A stretch of DNA of 64,000 bases from Denitrobacterium detoxificans (GTDB lineage Bacteria > Actinomycetota > Coriobacteriia > Coriobacteriales > Eggerthellaceae), in assembly GCF_001643775.1 (NCBI RefSeq), contig NZ_CP011402.1:1520432-1584431 (forward strand). The letters run 5' to 3'. The notes beneath the pieces are model-generated. The model was not told the DNA's origin. It ran no database searches and saw only the letters and a list, made by a program, of their open reading frames with translations. The position numbers and the translations under genes were made by a program. Shown here piece after piece: positions 19,956 through 28,553 of this stretch (position 1 is its first letter; each line of letters starts with the position of its first letter).

Positions 19956-19969
19956 CGCACACGTGTGCG
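19956..19969. promoter_or_regulatory. Perfect 14-bp palindrome between rplU and the lipoprotein gene
   Basis: CGCACACGTGTGCG is an uninterrupted palindrome, centred about 45 bases upstream of the rplU -35 and 100 bases before the lipoprotein promoter. It is a candidate binding site for a dimeric regulator; none is identified. Confidence 0.4.
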
Positions 19970-20061
19970 AGAGTGCGCGGATGGCTGCCCATGCGGTTGC
20001 GTGGAGGCCGCAAAAGCAACCTATTCATCATACTTCCCTGCCCTGCGAAGAACAATGGGAA

Positions 20062-20090
20062 TGGAAACATATCCCACTTTCCCATACAAT
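20062..20090 (+). promoter_or_regulatory. Promoter of the lipoprotein gene
   Basis: TGGAAA (20062-20067), 17-base spacer, TACAAT (20085-20090), 28 bases before the start codon. Confidence 0.55.
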
Positions 20091-20117
20091 CTAAATAGTT
20101 GGATAAAGGGGGCCATC

Positions 20118-20963
20118 ATGAATAGGGTCATTCAGATAGCAGCATCCGGAATCATCGCAACTATGCTCGCCGTGGGCATCACGGCATGCGGCGGAAAGCA
20201 GGAAGCCGATTCCTCGGCCAACACGCAAACCGACACAAGCGCGCTATCGCAAGATGGCAACACGCAAACCAAGGCATCCAGCATCACCGACGGGCCCACC
20301 GTGCGCGCCAAGATCGACGAGGCGCTGGCCACCAGCTACAAGAACGTCACGTGCGAATGCAGCACCGAAACCACCACCACGCTAGGGCAGCTGCAGAGCA
20401 ACGGCTCGTCCAAGACCGAAGTGAAGATCGACGCCACTTCTAACCCGCATCGCTACTACACGTCCTACGACGTGCCTGGCGAAGACGGCCAGCCCATCCC
20501 GCTCGAGGTGTACATCCAGGGCGATGACGCGGTGGTCATCCAAGGCGAAGACTCCATAGGCGTAAACGTTGCCGGCAACAGCATGCAAGCCCTCGTAACG
20601 CGCCCGGGCCTGTACCTCGACGCAACCTGGGTCGACGCCCTGCTCGACCACGCCCAAAGCTGGCAGATGGAAGTAAAGGACAACGAGACGAAAGCCGCCG
20701 CCATGATCGAGCCCCAGGCCGTCGTCGACTTGGGCCTCTTCGATACGAGCACGTGGCCCCTCAACGCAGAGGCGCAGCTTGCCGCCCTGTCGTTCACGAT
20801 CGACGAGAGCAACCACATCACGAACGCCACCATTTCCGTGGGCGTTACCGGCAGCGGCGCGCAGATGATCCTGAACCTGGTGAACACCTACAAGGACTAC
20901 GATGCCACCGACCTTGCGCCCACGCCCGAGCCAAAGTACCTCGCCGAACTGCCCGAGGAATAG
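20118..20963 (+). CDS. Lipoprotein of unknown function
   Basis: 281 residues from the ATG at 20118 (ribosome site AAGGGGGCC). The signal sequence is followed by a lipobox ending in ITAC with lipidated Cys24. A Ser/Thr/Gln-rich linker (25-60) leads into a domain of about 210 residues rich in beta strands, with a pattern compatible with a LolA- or LppX-like half-barrel. No enzyme motif is visible. It stands alone, divergent from rplU and convergent with thrS. I do not recognise the family beyond being a surface lipoprotein. Confidence 0.8.
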   Translation: MNRVIQIAASGIIATMLAVGITACGGKQEADSSANTQTDTSALSQDGNTQTKASSITDGPTVRAKIDEALATSYKNVTCECSTETTTTLGQLQSNGSSKTEVKIDATSNPHRYYTSYDVPGEDGQPIPLEVYIQGDDAVVIQGEDSIGVNVAGNSMQALVTRPGLYLDATWVDALLDHAQSWQMEVKDNETKAAAMIEPQAVVDLGLFDTSTWPLNAEAQLAALSFTIDESNHITNATISVGVTGSGAQMILNLVNTYKDYDATDLAPTPEPKYLAELPEE

Positions 20964-21002
20964 CCCCACGCTCATACGCATCGGGCTTTACCCGAAGCAA
21001 AC

Positions 21003-21032
21003 AAGGGGAGCAGCCGCATGGCCGCTCCCCTT
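21003..21032. terminator. Bidirectional terminator between the lipoprotein gene and thrS
   Basis: 13-bp stem with one mismatch (21003-21015 with 21020-21032), GCAT loop and TTT on the plus side. It lies between convergent genes. Confidence 0.8.
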
Positions 21033-21055
21033 TCGATATCTATAACGCGATGCGC

Positions 21056-22972
21056 TTAGAGAATGCGCGCGCCTTCGATAATGGACACGAATTCGTCAAC
21101 GGACATGGAGCCCTTGTCGCCCTCTTCGCGCGTACGCACGGAAACCGTGTTCTCTTCCACTTCCTTGTCGCCAATGACGAGCATGAACGGAACCTTCTGA
21201 GCCTGAGCCTTGGCGATCTTCACGCGCATGGGCTCGTTCTGCTGGTATACGCTCACGCGGCCTTCCACCTGCTGGAGCTTGCGGGCGATTTCGTTCGCAG
21301 CATCCAGATGACGGTCGGCGATGGGGATGATGACGACCTGCGTGGGAGCCAGCCACAGAGGCAGGTTGCCCGTGGTGTGCTCGATGAGGATGCCCAGGAA
21401 GCGCTCGATGGAGCCGAACAGCGCACGATGGAGCATCCAGGGGCGCTCTTCGGAGTTGTCGGCCGTACGATAGCTGATGTCGAAGCGCTCGGGCAGGTTG
21501 AAGTCGACCTGCACCGTGGAGCACTGCCACCATCGGCCGATGGCGTCCTTCACCTTGATGTCGATCTTCGGGCCGTAGAACGCGCCGTCGCCCGGATTGA
21601 TCTCGTACGGAATGCCGCGACGCTCGATGGCCTGACGCAGGAAGCTTTCCGCCTTTTCCCACATGTCGTCGGTACCAATGGACTTTTCCGGACGCGTGGA
21701 GATTTCGGCCGTGTACTCAAAGCCGAACTCGCCCATGATGTTGTCGGCAAGATCGAGGATGGCGCATACTTCGTCGACTACCTGGTCTTCGCGGCAGAAC
21801 ACATGCGCGTCGTCCTGCGTGAAGCCACGAGCACGCATGAGGCCATGAACGGCACCGGACAGCTCGTGACGATACACCGTGCCGAACTCGAAGAAGCGGA
21901 TGGGCATCTCGCGATACGAGTGGATGGCGTTCTTGTACAGCATGACGTGGCCCGGGCAGTTCATGGGCTTTACGCCATACTCGCTGTAGCGGGGCTCTTC
22001 CTCGTCACCTTCGTTGATCTGGAAGAAGTACATGTTGTCGTGATAGTAGCCATAGTGACCGCTCGTCTTCCAGACATCGGCCTTGTAGATGTGCGGCGTG
22101 ATGACCTCGTCGTAGCCACGACGATACAGCTCGCGACGCAGCCATTCCTGCAGCAGGCGAATGACGCGCGCGCCAGCCGGCAGGTACATGGGCAGGCCCA
22201 CGCCCGCCATGTCGTCCATCATGTAGATACCAAGCTCGCGGCCCAGCTTGCGGTGGTCGCGCTTTTCGGCCTCTTCCAGGTTCGTGAGGTACTCGGCCAG
22301 TTCCTTCTTCTTGAAGAAGGCCGTGCCGTACACACGCTGGAGCTGCTCGTTGTTGGCGTCGCCCTTCCAGTAGGCGCCTGCAACCTTCATGAGCTTGAAG
22401 GCACCGATAACACCCGCACTGGGGATATGGGGACCGCTGCAGAGGTCGACGAAGCTGCCGTGGCGGTAGATGCTAATCTCTTCACCTTCGGGCAGGTCGT
22501 CGATGTGCTCAGCCTTGAACTTCTGGTTAGCGAAGATTTCCTTGGCCTGCTCGCGCGAGACCACTTCGCGCACGAAGGGCTCGTCGGCGGCGATGATTTC
22601 CGCCATCTTGGCTTCGATCTTCTGGAAATCGTCGGAAGAGATGGAATCGCTCAAGCCGAAATCGTAGAAGAAGCCATCGGCCGTTTCGGGGCCGAATGCA
22701 ATCTGGGCACCCGGATAGAGCTCCTGCACGGCTTCCGCCATGATGTGCGCGCACGAATGGCGCAGAATGCCGAGTGCCTCGGGAGACTTCGCGGTGATGA
22801 TTTCCACCTTGGCATCAGCGGCAACCTGCGTGTTCAGGTCGACAAGATCGCCATTGATCTTGCCAGCAATGGCCGCCTTCGCCAAGCCGGCGCCAATAGA
22901 TGCCGCCACATCGGCAACCGTGGCCCCTTCCTGGACTTCCTTGACCGTTCCGTCGGGTAGTACGATGTTCAT
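21056..22972 (-). CDS. thrS: Threonyl-tRNA synthetase
   Basis: 638 residues from the ATG at 22972, chosen for its AAAGGAAAG ribosome site; in-frame upstream codons lack one. Domains are TGS (1-65), the editing domain with HSCAHIMAEAV, the class II catalytic core (MNCPGHVMLYKN, FRFFEFGTVYRHELSG-type motif 2, and motif 3 near RALFGSIERF) and the anticodon-binding domain (530-638). It charges tRNA-Thr. The 5' leader is short and shows no T-box. Confidence 0.97.
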   Translation of the reverse strand: MNIVLPDGTVKEVQEGATVADVAASIGAGLAKAAIAGKINGDLVDLNTQVAADAKVEIITAKSPEALGILRHSCAHIMAEAVQELYPGAQIAFGPETADGFFYDFGLSDSISSDDFQKIEAKMAEIIAADEPFVREVVSREQAKEIFANQKFKAEHIDDLPEGEEISIYRHGSFVDLCSGPHIPSAGVIGAFKLMKVAGAYWKGDANNEQLQRVYGTAFFKKKELAEYLTNLEEAEKRDHRKLGRELGIYMMDDMAGVGLPMYLPAGARVIRLLQEWLRRELYRRGYDEVITPHIYKADVWKTSGHYGYYHDNMYFFQINEGDEEEPRYSEYGVKPMNCPGHVMLYKNAIHSYREMPIRFFEFGTVYRHELSGAVHGLMRARGFTQDDAHVFCREDQVVDEVCAILDLADNIMGEFGFEYTAEISTRPEKSIGTDDMWEKAESFLRQAIERRGIPYEINPGDGAFYGPKIDIKVKDAIGRWWQCSTVQVDFNLPERFDISYRTADNSEERPWMLHRALFGSIERFLGILIEHTTGNLPLWLAPTQVVIIPIADRHLDAANEIARKLQQVEGRVSVYQQNEPMRVKIAKAQAQKVPFMLVIGDKEVEENTVSVRTREEGDKGSMSVDEFVSIIEGARIL

Positions 22973-23020
22973 AAATCTTTCCTTTCGCCGGACGTAGACA
23001 AAACGTCTGCAAATACAAGA

Positions 23021-23045
23021 GCGCCCTGCAACATACGCAGGACGC
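23021..23045 (-). terminator. Weak terminator-like hairpin before thrS
   Basis: 9-bp stem (23021-23029 with 23037-23045) that pairs fully on the minus strand with one G-U pair, followed by TCTTGTATTT. It lies just beyond the stop of the zinc-ribbon gene. Confidence 0.5.
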
Positions 23046-23070
23046 CCCATTTACACTATGATATGCGGAA

Positions 23071-23589
23071 TTAACCGCGAGCCTGCGTGGGATTGTGAGG
23101 ACGCCCCTGAGAAGGCGCACCAGTAGTTCGACGCGCGCCCTGAGGACGGCGACGAGGCTGCTGACCCACCGGCTTTGCGCAATACGGACACACCGACCAC
23201 GAAGGGTCGAGGGCATGACCGCAGTTGGTGCACAGGTTCTTCAGGCGCTGATGGCAGTTCGGGCAGATGACGTAGTCGGCTTCCACGGGATAGCCGCAGC
23301 TAGCGCATTCGCCGTACTTCATGAGCTCGCGCTGCTTGAGCGCAATTTCCAATTCCTGTTCCGAGCGGTCGACGTCGAGCAACGACGGACGCAGGAGCAC
23401 ATATGCCAGAACGCCCAAGCCAGGAACCAGGGCGACGATGGCCCAGATCCACCAGACGGCGCCACGCTGATACGCGTCGCGGGCAACCCACACGACAACC
23501 AGAACGTACAGGATGACGAGCATGGCGATGATAACCATGAACACGCCCTGCACCTGCGGCGTTATGAACTGTGATAGCAATTCCTGCAT
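23071..23589 (-). CDS. Membrane protein with double zinc ribbon
   Basis: 172 residues from the ATG at 23589 (ribosome site AAGGAAA). Two hydrophobic segments lie at about 14-38 and 47-68. A helical linker and two zinc ribbons follow (CASCGYPVEADYVICPNCHQ and CTNCGHALDPSWSVCPYC), then a basic tail rich in Arg/Pro/Gln. The zinc ribbons should be cytoplasmic. No specific function can be assigned; such proteins often act as small adaptors. Confidence 0.75.
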   Translation of the reverse strand: MQELLSQFITPQVQGVFMVIIAMLVILYVLVVVWVARDAYQRGAVWWIWAIVALVPGLGVLAYVLLRPSLLDVDRSEQELEIALKQRELMKYGECASCGYPVEADYVICPNCHQRLKNLCTNCGHALDPSWSVCPYCAKPVGQQPRRRPQGARRTTGAPSQGRPHNPTQARG

Positions 23590-23612
23590 AAACGTTTCCT
23601 TGCGTATAAACG

Positions 23613-23651
23613 ATTGCACAACGGCGGCCCGCAAGCCAACCGTTGTGCAAT
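23613..23651 (-). terminator. Terminator after valS
   Basis: Perfect 12-bp stem (23613-23624 with 23640-23651), 15-base loop, followed on the minus strand by CGTTTATA. It lies 16 bases past the valS stop. Confidence 0.7.
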
Positions 23652-23666
23652 TATAGCAAACGGATT

Positions 23667-26333
23667 CTAGTTAAGTTCCGCAATCTGGCTTTCTACACGT
23701 TTCAACTGGTCGGACAAATCGGCGTGCTTAGCGCGGTCCTTTTCGATGACCTCCGGAGCCGCCTTCGCCAAGAAGCCGGGGTTCGAAAGCTTGCGGCCGA
23801 ACTTCTCGATGTCCTTAGCAAGCGAAGCACGCTGCTTTTCCAGGCGCGCGCGTTCCGCTTCGAAGTCCACATGGCCGGAAAGCACGGTGTAGACTTCCAG
23901 GCCCGTGCCCAGCGTGACGCTGGACTCGGCGGGCTTTTCGGCGTCGCAGCCAACCTGCAGCGACTCGATGTTGCCCATGCCACAGATGAGCTGCTCCTGC
24001 TCGGAGAGCAGCGCGGCGTCGGATGCGGCTTCCACCTTCACGGTAACGGAAAGCGCCTGCTTGGGCGAAATGCCGTAGCGGGAACGCGTGGCGCGCACGG
24101 CGGAAACCACGTCGCACACCATGATCATGGCGCGCTCGGCCTGCTCGTCGCGATACTTGGCCAGGCTTTCGGCTTCGGGCCAAGCGCAGGCGATCAGGTA
24201 CGGGTCCTCGCCTTCCACCGGCAGATCCTGGAAGATCTCTTCCGTAATGAACGGCATGATGGGATGCAGCAGACGAAGCGCCGTGTCGAGCACGAACACC
24301 AGGTTGCGCTGGCATGCCAGGCGGTCGGCCGCATCGGAGCCGGAAAGGCGGCTCTTCGAGAATTCAATGTACCAGTCGCAGAACTCATTCCAGAAGAACG
24401 CATACAGCTCGCGGGTGACGTCGCTGAACTCGTAGGCATCGAACGACTCGTCGACGCGTGCCACCAGGCGGGCCAGACGGCTGAAGATCCAGCGGTCGGC
24501 CGGCGTGGAGACTTCCGGTTCGCCGGGCTCGAAGCCCTCGAGGTTCATCATGACGAAACGCGCGGCGTTGCGAATCTTGTTCGAGAAGTTACGGCTGTTT
24601 TCCAGCTTGCTCTCGTTGAACTTCAAGTCCTGAGCGCCCGTAACCTGCATGAGCAGGCCAAAGCGCATGCCATCGGCGCCATAGTCTTCCATGAGCTTCA
24701 GCGGATCGACACCATTGCCGCGGCTCTTGCTCATCGGCTTGCCGTCGGAACCCATAACGGTGGGATAGATGATGACGTTTTCGAACGGAATGGTGCCCAT
24801 GCAGTATTCGCTGGCCATGACCATGCGGGCAACCCAGAGGCCCATGATGTCACGCGCTGTGGCGAGCACCTGCGTGGGGTACGCCTTCTGCAGTTCGGAA
24901 GCCTGCGTGCCCTCGCGCGTCCAGCCCATGGTGGCAAAGGGCCACAGCTGGCTGGAGAACCAAGTGTCAAGCACGTCTTCGTCTTGGCGAACGGCAGCGC
25001 CGCACTTGGGGCACGTGTGAATGTCTTCTACGCTGGCGTCTTCCCAACCACATTCGTCGCAGTAGAACATGGGAATGCGATGACCCCACCAGAGCTGGCG
25101 GGAAATGCACCAGTCCTTCAGGTTCTCGAGCCAATCGAGGTAGACCTGGCTCCAACGCGCGGGATGGAACGTGATCTCACCCGACTCCACGGCCTTTGCG
25201 GCAGGCCCCTTCAGGCGGTCGACGGACACGAACCACTGCTCGGACAGCCAGGGCTCGAGCTTCGTATGGCAGCGATAGCACGTCATGACGGAATGGTCGT
25301 GGTCTTCCACATGGTCGAGCAGGCCATGCTCCTCGAACCAGGCAACCACGGCTTCGCGTGCTTCGTCGCGCGACATGCCGCTGAACTCGCCGTAGCCTTC
25401 CACTACATGGGCGGTCTCGTCGAAGATGTTGATCTTCGGCAGGTCGTGGCGCTCGCCCATGGCCCAGTCGTTCGGGTCGTGAGCAGGCGTGACCTTTACG
25501 AAGCCGCTGCCGAAATCGGCATCGACGTAGTAGTCGCTGAAGATGGGGATCTCGCGGTCGACGATGGGCAGCTTCACCTTGGCGCCCACGAACTTCTGCT
25601 TGTCGGGATCCTTCGGGGAAACCGCAACGCCCGTGTCGCCGAGCATGGTTTCCGGACGCGTGGTGGCCACGATGATGTAGTCGAGACCATCGATGGGCTC
25701 GACCAGCGGGTAGCGCAGATGCCACAGATGACCGGGCTCGTCTACGTATTCGGCCTCGTCATCGGCGATGGCCGTGGTGCAATGCGGGCACCAGTTCACG
25801 ATGCGCTTGCCGCGATAGATGAGGTCGTCGTGATACCACTCCACGAACAGACGACGCACCGCGTCGATGTAATCGGGGTCGAGCGTGAAGTGCTCGTCGG
25901 AATAATCGCAGCTGCAACCCATGCCCTTGATCTGCTCGACGATGGTGGTGCCGTAATGGGCACGCCAGTCGTAGCAGGCCTCGATGAACTTCTCGCGGCC
26001 AATTTCCAGGCGGCTAATGCCCTCTTCGGCCAGCTTCTTGTCGACCTTCGTCTGCGTGGCAATGCCAGCATGGTCGGTACCCAGGACCCAGCGCGTCTGA
26101 TAGCCCTGCATGCGGGCACGACGGATGCAGGCGTCCTGAATGGTGTCGTCGAGCGCATGGCCCATGTGCAGCATGCCAGTGATGTTGGGAGGCGGAATGA
26201 CCACGGTGTAGCAATCGTTCTGATGCTTGCCAAAACCAGGCGTGCGCTGGAAGTAGCCACCCTCGTTCCATGCCTTGAACAGGGGCGCTTCATGCGCCGC
26301 GAAATCGAAGTCGATTTTCTTCTTATCGGCCAT
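23667..26333 (-). CDS. valS: Valyl-tRNA synthetase
   Basis: 888 residues. Class I motifs are HMGHA (HIGH-type, about residue 57) and MSKSRGNG (KMSKS). The editing (CP1) domain lies between, and the C-terminal coiled coil typical of ValS covers about residues 820-885. It charges tRNA-Val and edits misactivated Thr. clpX lies 75 bases upstream in the same direction. Confidence 0.98.
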   Translation of the reverse strand: MADKKKIDFDFAAHEAPLFKAWNEGGYFQRTPGFGKHQNDCYTVVIPPPNITGMLHMGHALDDTIQDACIRRARMQGYQTRWVLGTDHAGIATQTKVDKKLAEEGISRLEIGREKFIEACYDWRAHYGTTIVEQIKGMGCSCDYSDEHFTLDPDYIDAVRRLFVEWYHDDLIYRGKRIVNWCPHCTTAIADDEAEYVDEPGHLWHLRYPLVEPIDGLDYIIVATTRPETMLGDTGVAVSPKDPDKQKFVGAKVKLPIVDREIPIFSDYYVDADFGSGFVKVTPAHDPNDWAMGERHDLPKINIFDETAHVVEGYGEFSGMSRDEAREAVVAWFEEHGLLDHVEDHDHSVMTCYRCHTKLEPWLSEQWFVSVDRLKGPAAKAVESGEITFHPARWSQVYLDWLENLKDWCISRQLWWGHRIPMFYCDECGWEDASVEDIHTCPKCGAAVRQDEDVLDTWFSSQLWPFATMGWTREGTQASELQKAYPTQVLATARDIMGLWVARMVMASEYCMGTIPFENVIIYPTVMGSDGKPMSKSRGNGVDPLKLMEDYGADGMRFGLLMQVTGAQDLKFNESKLENSRNFSNKIRNAARFVMMNLEGFEPGEPEVSTPADRWIFSRLARLVARVDESFDAYEFSDVTRELYAFFWNEFCDWYIEFSKSRLSGSDAADRLACQRNLVFVLDTALRLLHPIMPFITEEIFQDLPVEGEDPYLIACAWPEAESLAKYRDEQAERAMIMVCDVVSAVRATRSRYGISPKQALSVTVKVEAASDAALLSEQEQLICGMGNIESLQVGCDAEKPAESSVTLGTGLEVYTVLSGHVDFEAERARLEKQRASLAKDIEKFGRKLSNPGFLAKAAPEVIEKDRAKHADLSDQLKRVESQIAELN

Positions 26334-26407
26334 TGCCGCTTCTACCTTTCATCCGTACACAACACGACCCTCGCATGCACGCAAGCGAACATGCGAAGGC
26401 CGGAAAA

Positions 26408-27751
26408 CTATGCGCTTACCGCTTCGCCCGACGCAATGACATTGGCGCGGGGCTTGATTTCGGGCTTGGTTTCGCCCGTAACGTCGCTTGCACGTACGAC
26501 AACCGTAGTTGCTTCGGTGAACTCGGGCAAGTCGTACATGATATCCATCAGGATATTCTCGCAAATGGAACGCAGGCCACGAGCACCAGTGTTGTGCTCG
26601 AGCGCCTTGCGCGCGATGGCAAGCAGAGCTTCCTGCTCGAAGATGAGCTCGCTGTTCTCGAACTCGAACATGCGGTGGTACTGCTTGACCAGCGCATTGC
26701 GGGGCTCGGTGAGAATGCGAACCAGGTCGGCTTCCGAAAGCTCCTTCAGGTTCGTGATAACCGGGATACGGCCCACGAATTCGGGAATCATGCCGAACTT
26801 GTTCAGGTCTTCGGGGAGCACCTGCGCCAGCAGCTCGGCGTCTTCGTGCTTCTTGCTTTCGGGCAGTTCCGCATTGAAGCCAATGCCGCTCTTGCCCACG
26901 CGCTCGGCGATGATGTCGGACAGGCCCACGAAGGCACCACCCAGAATGAACAGGATGTTCGTGGTGTCGATGTGAATGAGCTCCTGCTGGGGATGCTTGC
27001 GGCCGCCCTGCGGGGGCACGCTGGCCTCGCAGCCTTCCACGATCTTCAGCAGGGCCTGCTGCACGCCCTCGCCCGACACGTCACGCGTGATCGACAGGTT
27101 TTCTGCCTTGCGGGCGATCTTGTCGACCTCGTCGATGTAGACGATGCCGATTTCCGCGCGGGGAATGTCGAAGTCGGCGGCCGTGATGAGCTTGAGCAGG
27201 ATGTTCTCGACGTCTTCGCCCACGTAGCCCGCTTCGGTGAGCGTGGTGGCGTCGGCGATGGCGAACGGAACGCGCAGCGTGCGCGCAAGCGTTTGCGCCA
27301 GGAGCGTCTTGCCGCTGCCCGTGGGGCCCAGGAGCATGATGTTGCTCTTGGCGAGCTCGACGTCGTCGTCGGAAGCATCAGCATCGAGGCTGATGCGCTT
27401 GTAGTGGTTGTACACGGCCACGGAAAGCGCGCGCTTGGCTTCTTCCTGGCCCACCACGAAATCGCTGAGGCGATCGTAGAGCTCGTGCGGCGTGGGCAGG
27501 TTCTCCAAGACGTCGGCAGGAGCCGGCTCGCTGGACTCGTAGGACGCAGCGAGCTCGGGGTTCTCGTACGCATCGTGGGTGTTCATACCCATATCGCGCA
27601 TCATGGCCTCTGCGCATACGGAGATGCACTCGTCGCAGATGCAGATGCCATTGGGGCCGCTAATCATGGAATTGACCTGCTGCGGCGTTTTACCGCAGAA
27701 GGCGCACCTGATGTCTTCCTCGCGGGTTCCGTCGTTCCTGTTTTTCGTCAT
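26408..27751 (-). CDS. clpX: ClpX, ATPase subunit of Clp protease
   Basis: 447 residues. The N-terminal zinc-binding domain is [15 protein letters not shown]...CICDECI. The AAA+ domain has Walker A GPTGSGKT and Walker [11 protein letters not shown], and the C-terminal D2 small domain is complete. It unfolds substrates for ClpP. It lies 37 bases downstream of clpP, so clpP and clpX form one unit here with trigger factor upstream. Confidence 0.98.
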   Translation of the reverse strand: MTKNRNDGTREEDIRCAFCGKTPQQVNSMISGPNGICICDECISVCAEAMMRDMGMNTHDAYENPELAASYESSEPAPADVLENLPTPHELYDRLSDFVVGQEEAKRALSVAVYNHYKRISLDADASDDDVELAKSNIMLLGPTGSGKTLLAQTLARTLRVPFAIADATTLTEAGYVGEDVENILLKLITAADFDIPRAEIGIVYIDEVDKIARKAENLSITRDVSGEGVQQALLKIVEGCEASVPPQGGRKHPQQELIHIDTTNILFILGGAFVGLSDIIAERVGKSGIGFNAELPESKKHEDAELLAQVLPEDLNKFGMIPEFVGRIPVITNLKELSEADLVRILTEPRNALVKQYHRMFEFENSELIFEQEALLAIARKALEHNTGARGLRSICENILMDIMYDLPEFTEATTVVVRASDVTGETKPEIKPRANVIASGEAVSA

Positions 27752-27788
27752 TGAATTCTATCCTGCCCTATGTTCCCTCTGGGATTGT

Positions 27789-28409
27789 CTATGCGTTCTG
27801 AGCGACGCGGGAAGAGACCACCTGGTCGATGAGACCGTATTCCATGGCTTCCGTAGCGCTCATGAAGTTGTCGCGCTCGGTGTCGCGCTGGATGGTTTCC
27901 AGGCTCAGGCCCGAGTTGTCGGCCAGGATCTGGTTCAAGCGCTCGCGGATGTAGAGGATCTCCTTGGCCACGATGGCGATTTCGGTCTGCTGGCCCTGAG
28001 CACCGCCGGAAGGCTGGTGAATCATAACGCGGCTGTTCGGCAGCGCGTAGCGCTTGCCCTTCTTGCCGCTGGACAGCAGCACGGCAGCCATGGAGGCGCA
28101 CTGACCAATGCAGATGGTGCTCACATCGCAACGGATGTAGTTCATGGTATCCAGAATGGCCAGACCAGCGGTGACGCTGCCTCCGGGGCTGTTGATGTAC
28201 AGCGAGATGTCCTTTTCAGGATCGGCGGATTCCAGATGCAGCAGCTGAGCCACCACGGAATTCGCAACGTTATCGTCGATCGCCTCGCCCAGGAAAACGA
28301 TGCGCTCGTTCAGCAGGCGGGAATAGATGTCGTAGCTGCGCTCGCCACGGGGCGACTGCTCGATGACATAAGGAATAAGCGCAGACTGCGGGGTAACAAA
28401 TTCGTTCAT
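27789..28409 (-). CDS. clpP: ClpP, proteolytic subunit of Clp protease
   Basis: 206 residues from the ATG at 28409 (AGAGGT ribosome site). The catalytic triad is Ser106 (GQCASMAA), His131 (MIHQPSGG) and Asp180 (TERDNFMS). The earlier in-frame codons lie across the promoter and are rejected. It forms the tetradecameric peptidase that partners with ClpX. Confidence 0.98.
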   Translation of the reverse strand: MNEFVTPQSALIPYVIEQSPRGERSYDIYSRLLNERIVFLGEAIDDNVANSVVAQLLHLESADPEKDISLYINSPGGSVTAGLAILDTMNYIRCDVSTICIGQCASMAAVLLSSGKKGKRYALPNSRVMIHQPSGGAQGQQTEIAIVAKEILYIRERLNQILADNSGLSLETIQRDTERDNFMSATEAMEYGLIDQVVSSRVAQNA

Positions 28410-28451
28410 AAACGACCTCTGTTCTTCCTTGACTCCTAATTGACTGCAGAC

Positions 28452-28479
28452 ATTATACGTAAGTGAAACGGGTTGACGA
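28452..28479 (-). promoter_or_regulatory. Promoter of clpP
   Basis: Perfect TATAAT (28452-28457) on the minus strand, with TCGTCA (28474-28479) at 16 bases. The -35 overlaps the hairpin that follows the trigger factor gene. Confidence 0.6.
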
Positions 28480-28498
28480 CCCATGCCGCCAACCCGTT
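28467..28498 (-). terminator. Hairpin after the trigger factor gene
   Basis: Perfect 9-bp stem (28467-28475 with 28490-28498), 14-base loop, then TTTCACTT on the minus strand. It overlaps the -35 of clpP, so termination and clpP initiation may interfere. Confidence 0.5.
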
Positions 28499-28553
28499 AT
28501 CTTTACGCAATCGTGTTAATGCGACGTAACGTAACTACGGTTCCCCGTGCTGC

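Noticed and set aside
22973-23070. T-box riboswitch upstream of thrS
   Set aside because: The leader is under 100 bases and lacks the T-box core and specifier loop; its hairpin fits a terminator of the preceding gene.
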